Shown: positions 52,999 to 62,145, counted from the first letter of the stretch. The stretch is 64,000 nucleotides of DNA from Bacteroidales bacterium (GCA_020636775.1 JACJXF010000002.1:62001-126000), one strand, 5' to 3'. The notes: generated from the letters alone by a model not told the origin. Made by a program: numbers and translations.

Positions 52999-53976
52999 TT
53001 AGTTTTTTTGCGGGTCATCTGTTTTTTCAAATACCCGGATCATCTTCCTGTCAAAATCGAGAGCATAAATCACTCCGGTGGAATCAGCAGCGACCTCAGG
53101 TGCATGTCCCTGATCCAGAAATTTTTCAGGGGGAGCAACAACCGAAAGAAGTCTTCCGGAGGGATCATAAACTTTAATCCTCACCAGAGCTTTTTCGCTG
53201 GTAATAAAGGAACCATCGTCCATTACAGCTAATTCGGCAGGATTGCAGCATCCGGAAAAGCCATCAATTTCCATGGAATTTTTTGTCCAGAATCCCCTGA
53301 GCTCACCCTCGTCGGAATAGTTTTCGATGGAATGTTCACCCGGGTTTACCACCCACAGCTCTCCAAACTTGTTTACCACCAGATCAAAATTCGCGCTTGG
53401 CACTATAAATCCGTGACCAGCAGTACTTTCCCTTTTACCGGTAAATTCTCCCAGCAGTTTGCCATCAAGAGTATACCGCAATACCCGCCTGTTGCCGGCA
53501 TCAGCAACAAACAAGAGGCTGTCCTTCACAGCGACAGAGGTAATGATTGTTCGTTCGTTATCAACTTTCCACGAACTAAGAAGCTTTCCGGAAGAGTCGA
53601 ATACATTAATTTCGTTTTTATAGGCGATAATAATATTTGAGGCGGTTACCCTTATGCTTTCCGGTTTCCCAGTGAGAGGAATGGATTTCTTTTGCAGACC
53701 TTCGGGAGTGATAATAAGAAGTGCATCTTCCACGCCCAGATAAATAAGGCCATTATACACATCAATCGCACCCGGTAACCTGTCGCCAAGCGGAAAATTT
53801 TTGGTCTCTCTGTACCGGATCAGGGAACTGTCTACAAGCTTGTACTGATCCACATCCAGGTCATAAGGATTTTCCCCTCTTTTATCAGAAGATTTTCCAA
53901 TGAAATCAATGATTATAAGACTTATAATCAAGGCGATTATCAGGAGAACTATGATGGATAATGTTTTTTTTGACAT
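52999..53976 (-). CDS. Membrane-anchored NHL-repeat beta-propeller protein with GCCNP motif
   Basis: This 325-residue protein has an N-terminal anchor (about 5-25) and about six NHL blades, for example SLLFVADAGNRRVLRYTLDG and KLGEFTG-like turns, ending with VIYALDFDRKMIRVFEK. A vicinal cysteine pair in GFSGCCNPAELAV near residue 250 is unusual for NHL propellers. It probably lies in the periplasm. It is 3 bases upstream of the small Cys-rich gene and 71 bases downstream of a PQQ-like propeller gene. A metal or cluster role of the CC pair is inference. Confidence 0.83.
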   Translation of the reverse strand: MSKKTLSIIVLLIIALIISLIIIDFIGKSSDKRGENPYDLDVDQYKLVDSSLIRYRETKNFPLGDRLPGAIDVYNGLIYLGVEDALLIITPEGLQKKSIPLTGKPESIRVTASNIIIAYKNEINVFDSSGKLLSSWKVDNERTIITSVAVKDSLLFVADAGNRRVLRYTLDGKLLGEFTGKRESTAGHGFIVPSANFDLVVNKFGELWVVNPGEHSIENYSDEGELRGFWTKNSMEIDGFSGCCNPAELAVMDDGSFITSEKALVRIKVYDPSGRLLSVVAPPEKFLDQGHAPEVAADSTGVIYALDFDRKMIRVFEKTDDPQKN

Positions 53977-54047
53977 AAGAATTAAATTTTTAAAAGTTCA
54001 AGTGCATTTTAAACCTGTTTTAACATTAACTTTAGTCACTTTAGTCA

Positions 54048-55484
54048 CTATTTTAACTTCCTCCCTTCCGCCATATCCAAACACACCAGCGTTTTAGAAT
54101 CCCTCATCAGCAGATACCCGTCGGCAATTGCAAGGGGTCCCCAGGCATCCTGACCTTCAATAACTCTGGCATGGTCAATTTCTGTATAATTCGTTATGGA
54201 TGGTCGCGCTATGGTTAAAGTCCCGTCGTCACTAAGGATAAAGAGTTTGTTATCGGCAATCATATATGGACCGAGTCCAAACCGAGCAGCCTGTCCGCTT
54301 GTCCAAATCATTTTAGTAAAATCCGATGGGTCAACGCATACCATCTGATTTCGCAAGGCTCCGGCATCTTTGGGCATAATTCCAATTATATGGGATTTAT
54401 ATACCAGGGGAGTCTGCTGCTCGCTGGCAAGCCCGTCGACCGGCTTGTATTCCTGCAAAACGTCAAGTCTGTAGGTTGTGTCGGCTTTTGAGAGTTTTAG
54501 TATCATTGCACCGGCTCCGTATCCCGCAGTGAGAAATATTTTTCCATCGGGCAGACAAAGTGCGGATGGCGCCACCACCTGCTGATTCCATCTGGACGAT
54601 TTCCAGAGGACCTGTCCTTCATTCGGACCATCGGCTGCCACACCAACCACTCCGCCGATAGCACTGTAAACATACATTCTGACGCCTTTGAATTCGTATG
54701 GCATAATGGACGAGTGCGACATCCCCCAGCCATCGGGGTTAGGGGTTTCCCATAAGACTTTTCCGGTTTTGCAATCCACTGCAATCATAAGGGCTTTGCC
54801 TCCGGTGGCAAGGATAAGCTTATCGTTTTCCACAAGAGGGCATTGTCCGGTATACCAGAAGGGCACTTCGGTATTGTAATCCTTTTCCACATTAAGTCCC
54901 CACAGAAACTTCCCGTCTTCGCGGTTCACGCACATAACATGCGAGCGCGGGCCAATTGTAACAATGTAGTTTTCGTTAACCGCCGGCACCGTTCTCGACA
55001 TGCCGTGATTTCTTTTGACGGCAACCTTATACCATCTTCTCCACAGCTCTTTTCCGCTTACCAGTGAGAAGCAGCGCAGCATATCAGAATGCAGTTCTTC
55101 ATCGTAATCCAGGAGGTAAACCCTTCCCTTATAAATGGCAGGTCCGGCATGTCCTTCCCCAAGTTTCGCCGTCCACATGACTTTAGGACCAGAGGGACCG
55201 AATTTCTCAATAAGTTTTACCGGGGAACGGCTTATATTGTCGAAATATTCACCACGAAATCGTGGCCAGGTTTCCTGCAGATCAGTGCTTTCATTATTCA
55301 GCTGTTCAAAGAACTCACCAATGTTAATATTGTAATTTACCTTAACAGCTGCACCCCGGTTGTCGAGACCGGGTTCTGATGTCTTAAAATCTCTTACCGG
55401 ATCTTTGCCCAGCCACCATCCAAGGGACAGCAATGCTGAAAGAATTATGGAATATAGAATAATATGATACCTGCTAATTTTCAT
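54048..55484 (-). CDS. Membrane-anchored PQQ-like beta-propeller protein
   Basis: This 478-residue protein has an N-terminal anchor (about 7-25) and a propeller starting WPRFRGEYFDNISRSP near residue 75. PQQ-like blades recur, including GRVYLLDYDEEL, HVMCVNREDGKFLWGL and LMIAVDCKTGKVLWETP. Residues typical of PQQ binding (a catalytic Asp and the calcium site) could not be identified. It is probably periplasmic. Gaps of 52 and 71 bases separate it from the neighbouring propeller and NHL genes. Confidence 0.86.
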   Translation of the reverse strand: MKISRYHIILYSIILSALLSLGWWLGKDPVRDFKTSEPGLDNRGAAVKVNYNINIGEFFEQLNNESTDLQETWPRFRGEYFDNISRSPVKLIEKFGPSGPKVMWTAKLGEGHAGPAIYKGRVYLLDYDEELHSDMLRCFSLVSGKELWRRWYKVAVKRNHGMSRTVPAVNENYIVTIGPRSHVMCVNREDGKFLWGLNVEKDYNTEVPFWYTGQCPLVENDKLILATGGKALMIAVDCKTGKVLWETPNPDGWGMSHSSIMPYEFKGVRMYVYSAIGGVVGVAADGPNEGQVLWKSSRWNQQVVAPSALCLPDGKIFLTAGYGAGAMILKLSKADTTYRLDVLQEYKPVDGLASEQQTPLVYKSHIIGIMPKDAGALRNQMVCVDPSDFTKMIWTSGQAARFGLGPYMIADNKLFILSDDGTLTIARPSITNYTEIDHARVIEGQDAWGPLAIADGYLLMRDSKTLVCLDMAEGRKLK

Positions 55485-55536
55485 TGTTTCACAACCAACA
55501 ATTCACAGTAAACATTCAAATTCGCACGTGCAGATT

Positions 55537-56787
55537 TTATCTCTTTTTCTTCAGATCATAAACCAGCAGAACTTCTCCGTGTCGGATGAGTAAATAGCCA
55601 TCGTAAATGGAAGGATGAGCCCAATACGGGCCGGTGCCATCAGATATTTTAAAGCTGCTTACCAGCTTAAATCCCGAAGGGTCGGGTATCACAAGTCCAA
55701 CATGACCCTGTTTTTCTTCAAAAATGTATAGTCGGCCGTCGGCATAAATAATGGATCCCTTGTTAAACCATTTTTCCTCATATTTTACTTCCCCGGTATT
55801 CCAGTCGAGGCAGACCCAGTTGCCGTTTCCGTTATTCAGCCAGTTAGGACCATATATGTAACCATTCACCAGTACATCGCCACCATGATGGGTGTCCAGA
55901 ACATCGGTTGACCATTTCAGGTTTACTGATTTGGCGTCATCTGAAAGCTTCAGCATAACCCCTTTATCATTGTAACCACTGGTAACGAATATTTCACCAT
56001 CGTGGTACAAGGGAGTGTTTGTTAAGATACGGTCACTTTCGTCTGTGAATCCTTTTACCAGGTCAAAAACCCAGACAATTTCGCCCTTAGCAGGATCAAC
56101 GGCTACAAGGTTAATATTTGTCTGCGCCAGTATCAGTTTTTGGCCATGGTATTCTATCATAAGGGGAGAAGCATACGACATCTCATTATCCAGACTTTTA
56201 GTCTTCCAGATTAAAGATCCGTCTTTTTTGCTGAGAGCCACAAGCGTGGTTTCTTTTCCAACCGGGGATGCGATTACTGCATTATCTGTCAGCAAAATTG
56301 ATTCGGCGAATCCCCAGCGGTGGAATTCACTTTTATACTTCTCGTGGGTATTCACTTTCCAGATTACTTTACCACTGTGTTTTTCGATGCAGTTCACATC
56401 TCCCATGGCGGAGGAAACATAAATGAAGTTGTCTTCAATTGTCGGAGAATTTCTTGAATCCTGAAAGCTGGTCTGCCAGGATCCTCCTACCAATGTTTCC
56501 CACAAAACGGTACCATCCATTTTCAGGGCGGTTAAATACTCCATTGTATCACGTCGCCCGGTAATATAAATTACATTTTCTGAAATTACCGGTGTGGTCC
56601 AGCCTGCGCCCAGTCCGTCTTTCTTAAGAACCAGAGGAGGACCGGTTTCCGGCCATGTTTGCAGCAGGCCTGTGTCGGGGTAAATTCCGTCTCTCTCCGG
56701 ACCCCTCCATTGCACATCCTGGGGAGTTGCGGTAATTGAAGGAATCAGAATGAGAGATGATAAAAGAAAGCGGTAAAGGATTTTCAT
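55537..56787 (-). CDS. Exported WRG beta-propeller protein (PQQ-like)
   Basis: This 416-residue protein has a signal peptide (MKILYRFLLSSLILIPSIT). The mature part begins VQWRGPERDGIYPDTGLL and has repeated propeller blades, such as MDGTVLWETLVGGSW and KHSGKVIWKVNTHEKY. ATG 56787 is chosen because it begins the signal peptide; the frame is open to 57078 but that extension reads through a repeat element (PTPTPPPRGRG) and is artefactual. It is closely related to the 57088-58305 gene and is separated from it by that 300-bp element region. Confidence 0.87.
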   Translation of the reverse strand: MKILYRFLLSSLILIPSITATPQDVQWRGPERDGIYPDTGLLQTWPETGPPLVLKKDGLGAGWTTPVISENVIYITGRRDTMEYLTALKMDGTVLWETLVGGSWQTSFQDSRNSPTIEDNFIYVSSAMGDVNCIEKHSGKVIWKVNTHEKYKSEFHRWGFAESILLTDNAVIASPVGKETTLVALSKKDGSLIWKTKSLDNEMSYASPLMIEYHGQKLILAQTNINLVAVDPAKGEIVWVFDLVKGFTDESDRILTNTPLYHDGEIFVTSGYNDKGVMLKLSDDAKSVNLKWSTDVLDTHHGGDVLVNGYIYGPNWLNNGNGNWVCLDWNTGEVKYEEKWFNKGSIIYADGRLYIFEEKQGHVGLVIPDPSGFKLVSSFKISDGTGPYWAHPSIYDGYLLIRHGEVLLVYDLKKKR

Positions 56788-57087
56788 AATTGAAGAATTT
56801 TTAGCTAATTGCATATGGCCCACCCCAAACTCCCGCAGAGAGCGTGATCGGCTCTCCCCAGGAGGGAGGTGCAAACATTTACCAATAAATGCACTTTGAA
56901 ATTGTTGAGTTAAATTTTGTAAATTATTGCAATTCTCAGATTGACCAGAAAAAAGAAAATGTGTTTCGGGACTGATACTGGAATTTCTAAAATCAGTCAT
57001 GATCAAATCCCAAAAAAAGCCCCTCCCTCTGGGGGGAGGGGTTGGGGTGGGGCATTTTATATAATTTTTAAGTAACATTTATAATTG
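56788..57087. other. Intergenic region, 300 bp, between two propeller genes
   Basis: Almost all of it is the repeat element at 56818-57053. It also contains a segment (56830-56850) that resembles the dispersed palindromic repeat in reverse (complement CCGATCACGCTCTCTGCGGG). No gene is seen. Confidence 0.55.
56818..57053. repeat. MITE-like repeat element with inverted ends
   Basis: The left end GCCCACCCCAAAC (56818-56830) and the right end GTTGGGGTGGGGC (57041-57053) are inverted copies sharing a TTGGGGTGGG core. Inside lie two palindromes: CTCTCCCCAGGAGGGAGG on the left (56852-56869) and CCCCTCCCTCTGGGGGGAGG on the right (57020-57039). The ends and internal palindromes suggest a non-autonomous repeat; no transposase or clear target duplication is seen. 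Similar C/G-rich blocks are frequent between Bacteroidota genes (recalled, not searched). Confidence 0.5.
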
Positions 57088-58305
57088 TCATCTTATTTTA
57101 TAAGCAATAAGCGCTGAGCCATGACGCACAAAAAGCAGGCCATGACTAATGGACGGATGTGCCCAATGCTGCTCAGAGCCCAAAGTAACCCGTGTATTGC
57201 CAAGGATTTCAAATTTTACTGAATTTGCTTTCACCATGGCCAGTTCTCCCTTTTCGGAATAGATGAATAGCAAGCCGTCGGAGCATATTACAGCTCCCTT
57301 TGCCAGATCTAATGAAGCGTAGCTGTTTTGTCCCGTTTTCCAGTCAATGCATTTCCATTCCCTGCTGACATCTCCGGAGCCATATATGTAGCCATTTAGT
57401 AATACAGCACCACCCATCCGGCTGTCCATCGACTTATTTATCCAGGCCAGCTTAACGCTGGATCCATCAGGGCTAAGGATCAGTTTTCCTGAACCCTGTC
57501 CGTATCCACTGAAATAAAACAGTTCTCCATTTGAATAGATCGGGGTATTGGCATGAATGGAGTATTGGTTTGGCTGTAGCTGTGACCAGAGCATAACTCC
57601 CGTTTCAGCATCAATTCCAACCAGATGAGAGGCTGTATGCGTTGCCAGGATTTTTCTTCCGTTGTGTACAAAAAGAAGAGGGGTGCAATAGGCGGAAAGT
57701 TCTTTTTCTGCCGGACAACTCCAGATAAGAGAACCGTCGTTACGATTGAGGGCAACTACACAATTTTTTGAACCGCCGGGAGTACAATATATTTTATTTC
57801 CATCAACAACAGGGGTTTCGTTATATCCCCAGGTGATTCTCTCTCCCCCGAAATCAGCCACCAGGTCTTTTTTCCAAACCAGACTGCCATCCTTTTCATT
57901 CAGACAATAAAGCGGACCCGGACCACTTAAAATGTATATTTTATCTCCGGCAATTACCGGTGTGCCGCGTGTTCCATAATAGCTCTCGGCAAACTCGGGT
58001 CCGTAAGCTTTTTTATAAATGAGTTTTCCATCCATCGAGAATTTATAAAGAAAACCTGTCTCAGCTGTCATTCCGGAGGTATAAACAGAATTTCCCGAAG
58101 AAACTGCCGAGGAGAATCCCTGACCAAGTTCATTAAAGGACCATGCTATTTCGGGACCCGTTGAGGGCCATGAAGTGAGTAAGCCCGATTCAGCATAGCT
58201 TCCGTTCGAGTCAGGTCCGCGCCAGTGAGTTGAAATCTGTGCGAAAGTTGAGGATGTAAATACGGCAAAGCATAATATATTAGCAGCCAGAAGGAATTTC
58301 TTCAT
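57088..58305 (-). CDS. Exported WRG beta-propeller protein (PQQ-like), first gene of the cluster
   Basis: This 405-residue protein has a signal peptide (MKKFLLAANILCFAVFTSS) and begins THWRGPDSNGSYAESG after it. The repeated propeller blades include GPLYCLNEKDGSLVWKKDLV and CVVALNRNDGSLIWSCPAE, ending in HPSISHGLLFVRHGSALIAY. The C-terminal blade closely matches the 55537-56787 protein, so the two are recent paralogues. It is likely periplasmic. The 236 bases upstream separate it from the FtsX gene, so the cluster transcript probably starts here. Confidence 0.87.
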   Translation of the reverse strand: MKKFLLAANILCFAVFTSSTFAQISTHWRGPDSNGSYAESGLLTSWPSTGPEIAWSFNELGQGFSSAVSSGNSVYTSGMTAETGFLYKFSMDGKLIYKKAYGPEFAESYYGTRGTPVIAGDKIYILSGPGPLYCLNEKDGSLVWKKDLVADFGGERITWGYNETPVVDGNKIYCTPGGSKNCVVALNRNDGSLIWSCPAEKELSAYCTPLLFVHNGRKILATHTASHLVGIDAETGVMLWSQLQPNQYSIHANTPIYSNGELFYFSGYGQGSGKLILSPDGSSVKLAWINKSMDSRMGGAVLLNGYIYGSGDVSREWKCIDWKTGQNSYASLDLAKGAVICSDGLLFIYSEKGELAMVKANSVKFEILGNTRVTLGSEQHWAHPSISHGLLFVRHGSALIAYKIR

Positions 58306-58541
58306 TCGTTTTTCAGTTTTTTTTCTGAGTTTCTTAAATCGCTGATCACTAAATGCAGGGCATTCAATTCAAGATATTCATTCATTGCGATTTAGATTCA
58401 AAAATAACATTCCCAAACCAAGTTTCAGTAAGTACAGGACTGAATATTGGTAATTCAGAATGTTTCTAAGGTAGATGATGGAATTCCCATGAAATCTTCT
58501 TACAAAACGGCAGATTGTTTTAAGAGTTTTGAGTAATAAAA

Positions 58542-60914
58542 CTACTCGTATTTCAGAATTTCAGCAGGATTGGCATTGGCAGCTTTAAATGCCTGATAAG
58601 CAATTGAAAGAAGGGCAATTGCCAGGGAAAGGAGAGCGGCCGCAAAGAAAATCCAATAATCCAGACTTGTTTTGTAAGCAAAGGATTGTAACCACTTATG
58701 GAGCATCCACCAAGATAAGGGACAGGCAATTATTGCTGAAATAAGCATGAGCCATACAGTTTCGCCTGAAAAAAGCAAAATAATACTGCTTACTGAGGCC
58801 CCCATAACTTTGCGGACACCAATCTCTTTGGTTTTTTGTATGGCCGTAAATCCGGCTAGTCCGAAAAGCCCCACACTGGCTATAATTATTGAAATTATGG
58901 CAAAATATTGCATCAGCCGGCCCATTCGCTCTTCTGTCTTGTACATTTTATCGAAATCCTGATCAACAAAAGAATAATCGAAAGGGAATCCGGGCATAAC
59001 AGAATCCCAGCTTTTCTCAACAGTCTTCATTTCCTCGCTGAGGTTACCGGCTCTGAGTCTTACGATAATACAATTGAAAAATTCTAATGGAGCTTTCATA
59101 ATGGCAAGGGGTTCAATACTGCTTCGGGCCGACTGGAAGTGAAAATCTTTCATAACCCCTATAACAGTGCCGGAGATACCTATGAACTTAAGGTTCATTC
59201 CCACCACATTTTTTCCTCCCATTACTTTTTCCATCTGTTCATTTATCAGAAATGAACCGGTAGTATCCACGGTGGCATCTGTACCGTACTCGTGCGAAAA
59301 AACCCTTCCCGATTTCATCTCAATCCCCATAGTGTTCACAAAATCATAATCCACCCCCGCGAGACTTATAAGAGTTTCAACATCAGGATTTTTTCCCGGC
59401 CAGCTTGCTGAACTGGAATTGCTGCCTATAATATGTGGCAGTTCTGATGAAGCGGAAACGTCAAGTACCACTGGATTCTTCTTCAATTCTTCCTTTATGG
59501 CATTATAAGATTCGCGCATTTCTCCCCTTACCGGAATATAAAAAAGATTCTCCTTTTCAAAACCAAGCTTCATATTCTGCATATGAATCATTTGTTTATA
59601 AATGACAACAGTGCCAATGATAAGGAGTATGGTCAGTGAAAATTGAAGAATAACCGTGGTTTTTCTGAAAATACCTTTTTTATCCTTCAATCCCAGGTCA
59701 CCCCGTAAAATTTTTACCGGCTTAAATGAAGATAATACAAGGGCCGGGTACAGGCCTGAAAGGAGTCCGGTAATCAGGGTTATGGCAATAATTCCTGAAA
59801 TTATAACAGGGTTCAGGAGATCGGAATTAAGCAATGTCTTTCCTGAAATACTGTTAAATACCGGCAATAGCATTAAAACCAGAATCAGAGCAATAACCAC
59901 CGACACCACTGTAAGAACCATGGATTCGCTGAGAAACTGAAGGATGAGCTCATTTCTCCTGGCTCCGGTAACTTTTCTCAGACCTATTTCTTTTGAACGG
60001 GTGGCTGAATAAGCGGTGGTAAGATTCATGAAATTGATGCAGGCGATGATCAGAACAAAAAAGGCAACAATGGCAAAAATGTAGACCGACTCAATTCCTC
60101 TTTGCTTCTGACTATAACCAAACCAGGAGTACAGGTGAATGCCGGTAAGAGGAGCAAGCAAAAATTCAGTAACCGTATCTTCATTAAATTCCTTAACAAT
60201 GTCGGTCAGCTTTTTATCTACAGGAGCAGGATTAACATCCTTTCCAAGCAAAACATAGGTAGAGATAGAGTTCGTTCCCCAGCTGTCGGAATACCAGTTT
60301 GACTTTTTCATATAGTCGAAAGGAACAATCATACTCATCTGAAGGCTGGAATTCGAAGGGGCTTTCTTGAAAATTCCACTAACCTCAAAAACATCCTTGT
60401 TGTTAATGCTAAGCATTTTACCAACCGGGTCTTCATTACCAAAATACTTTCCGGCCATTTCGTCGGAGATAACAATTTTATCCGGACCGGAAAGAACTTC
60501 ATTAGCTGTTCCGCGGATAAGCGGAAAGCTAAACATCCTGAAAAACCCGGAGTCAGCTGCAACCACATCGTCTTCATAAAATACCTTATCACGGTATCGT
60601 ACCAGAAGGCTGCCGGTACTTTTAACCCGGCATGACATTTCAATTTCAGGAATTCTTTCCTGCCAGACAGGACCTGAGACCCATGGAGTAACATTTACAT
60701 GATAGGCTCCATTGTCGTACATCTGGTCTTCCTCAACCCTGTATAGCCTGTCGGCATTTTCATGAAATCGGTCGAAACTAAGCTCATCATAAACCCACAG
60801 GAAAATGAATATCACTGCCATAAGGCTGACGGCAAGTCCGAAAATATTAATAAAGGAATAAAGTTTTTGACGGGAGATATTTCTGAATGCAGACAGGATG
60901 AAGTTTCTGAGCAT
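58542..60914 (-). CDS. FtsX/MacB-like ABC transporter permease (orphan)
   Basis: This 790-residue protein has the duplicated FtsX/MacB layout: helix 1 (about 20-40), periplasmic core, FtsX helices (about 280-410), then a second helix, core and FtsX block to about 780. RSKEIGLRKVTGARRNELIL and IQKTKEIGVRKVMGASVSSI are the two coupling regions. It has no ATPase neighbour. It ends NPAEILKYE, similar to the other orphan permease at 19591-22011. Its start lies 24 bases from a short ATG reading frame on the opposite strand. Confidence 0.9.
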   Translation of the reverse strand: MLRNFILSAFRNISRQKLYSFINIFGLAVSLMAVIFIFLWVYDELSFDRFHENADRLYRVEEDQMYDNGAYHVNVTPWVSGPVWQERIPEIEMSCRVKSTGSLLVRYRDKVFYEDDVVAADSGFFRMFSFPLIRGTANEVLSGPDKIVISDEMAGKYFGNEDPVGKMLSINNKDVFEVSGIFKKAPSNSSLQMSMIVPFDYMKKSNWYSDSWGTNSISTYVLLGKDVNPAPVDKKLTDIVKEFNEDTVTEFLLAPLTGIHLYSWFGYSQKQRGIESVYIFAIVAFFVLIIACINFMNLTTAYSATRSKEIGLRKVTGARRNELILQFLSESMVLTVVSVVIALILVLMLLPVFNSISGKTLLNSDLLNPVIISGIIAITLITGLLSGLYPALVLSSFKPVKILRGDLGLKDKKGIFRKTTVILQFSLTILLIIGTVVIYKQMIHMQNMKLGFEKENLFYIPVRGEMRESYNAIKEELKKNPVVLDVSASSELPHIIGSNSSSASWPGKNPDVETLISLAGVDYDFVNTMGIEMKSGRVFSHEYGTDATVDTTGSFLINEQMEKVMGGKNVVGMNLKFIGISGTVIGVMKDFHFQSARSSIEPLAIMKAPLEFFNCIIVRLRAGNLSEEMKTVEKSWDSVMPGFPFDYSFVDQDFDKMYKTEERMGRLMQYFAIISIIIASVGLFGLAGFTAIQKTKEIGVRKVMGASVSSIILLFSGETVWLMLISAIIACPLSWWMLHKWLQSFAYKTSLDYWIFFAAALLSLAIALLSIAYQAFKAANANPAEILKYE

Positions 60915-61049
60915 AATTTTAATTTTTTAAAAAGACGAATGAAAGTTAATAATGTTGCAGAATTATTTCAAGAAGTATGAGCATTAGAATTTCTGGAGGA
61001 GAAAAACACTCTTATTTCAGAACAGAAAAAAGAGATCACCGACAGTATA

Positions 61050-61784
61050 GTGTATGCCAAAAGGATTCAGAATGCCATGCTTACTCCTACCGAAGATATA
61101 TCCAAGGTCCTGCCCGAGCATTTTATTCTTTTTTCACCCAGGGATATTGTGAGCGGCGATTTTTACTGGATCACGGAAAATAAAGACAGAATAGTTTGCA
61201 TAGTCGCTGATTGCACGGGTCATGGTGTTCCCGGTGCTTTTATGTCTATGCTTGGTATTGCCTATCTGAATGAGGTGAACAGTAAGAATCCCAACATCAG
61301 CGCCGGAGAGATGCTCGACGAACTGAGGGAACACGTTATTCATTCCCTTCACCAGAGAGGATTAATGGGAGAAAATCAGGATGGGATGGACATCACAGCC
61401 ATGATCATTGATCGTGATCTGAAAAATATGCAGTTTGCCGGAGCGAATAATCCCCTCTTTCTGATCAGAGAAGGCAAACTAAATGAATATAAGCCCGACA
61501 AGATGCCCATTGGGATACATGGGATGGTCAAAACCCCTTTTACAAATCATAAAATAAAACTCAATAAGGGCGATATGCTCTATTCATTCTCCGACGGATA
61601 TGCCGACCAGTTTGGAGGTCCCGGAGGTAAGAAATTTATGATTAAACGTTTCAAGGAAATTCTGCTGGAATTGCACAAAAAGCCCGTGCATGAACAAAAA
61701 ACGGAGCTCAATGAAGCTTTAAGAAACTGGATGGCCGATACACGCCAGGTGGATGATATCCTGGTAATGGGAATCCGGGTTTAA
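61050..61784 (+). CDS. SpoIIE-type PP2C phosphatase domain, probably 5'-truncated gene
   Basis: The 244-residue frame is a nearly bare SpoIIE/PP2C phosphatase domain with LFSPRDIVSGDFYW, IVADCTGHGVPGAFMSMLG, GANNPLFLIRE and FSDGYADQFGG, which carry the metal-binding aspartates. The coding frame clearly runs upstream of the GTG at 61050 (EEKNTLISEQKKEITDSI from about 60996), where it resembles the coiled-coil linker before such domains, but an in-frame TGA at 60978-60980 stops it. No sensor or TPR domain is present. It may be a remnant of a larger signalling protein or a short protein using a non-ATG start. Confidence 0.7.
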   Translation: MYAKRIQNAMLTPTEDISKVLPEHFILFSPRDIVSGDFYWITENKDRIVCIVADCTGHGVPGAFMSMLGIAYLNEVNSKNPNISAGEMLDELREHVIHSLHQRGLMGENQDGMDITAMIIDRDLKNMQFAGANNPLFLIREGKLNEYKPDKMPIGIHGMVKTPFTNHKIKLNKGDMLYSFSDGYADQFGGPGGKKFMIKRFKEILLELHKKPVHEQKTELNEALRNWMADTRQVDDILVMGIRV

Positions 61785-61914
61785 TTCCACCCCCATGCAT
61801 TTTTCTGTTTTCCTTCCCTCTGCATTTTATTGGCATAAATTTTTAATTACAGAACATTTCTTTTTAAATTTCGTTTAGCATACACTGATCATCCTGTTTT
61901 TAATAAGCTACATT

Positions 61915-62145
61915 ATGAAAGCTCTAAAAAGGTTTCGCGTTGTTTATGCAATTCTTATCATTGGTATTTTATCTGCAGGTCTCTCATCGTGTGCAGCAAG
62001 TCGTGCCAAAAGCAGCAATAATGAGAAACGCGGACTTATGCTTCAGGATAAGGCAGACTATTCCCGTAATAAGTCAAAATTTAAAGGTTCAAAGGCTTAT
62101 AAGCACCAGAAGAAAAGAATGAAAAAGTCAGGTAAAAAAAGATAA
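61915..62145 (+). CDS. Small putative lipoprotein
   Basis: This 76-residue protein has a lipoprotein signal: VVYAILIIGILSAGLSSC, with lipobox LSSC giving a lipidated cysteine near residue 27. The mature part is very rich in Lys, Arg and Ser (for example HQKKRMKKSGKKR) and has no recognised domain. The high charge suggests contact with nucleic acid, phospholipid or peptidoglycan. A start at ATG 61915 is natural. No known function. Confidence 0.7.
   Translation: MKALKRFRVVYAILIIGILSAGLSSCAASRAKSSNNEKRGLMLQDKADYSRNKSKFKGSKAYKHQKKRMKKSGKKR

Noticed and set aside
55537..57078. A longer start for the propeller gene at 57078.
   Set aside because: The added 97 residues read through the repeat element, while a good signal peptide begins at 56787.
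43925..58305. Reading the propeller proteins as PQQ-dependent alcohol dehydrogenases.
   Set aside because: They are shorter than such enzymes, lack the vicinal disulfide and haem domain, and no recognisable calcium or catalytic aspartate site was found.
60977..61183. A 68-residue ATG frame (MSIRISGG...) overlapping the SpoIIE gene start.
   Set aside because: It is out of frame with the phosphatase, ends inside it and has no motif.
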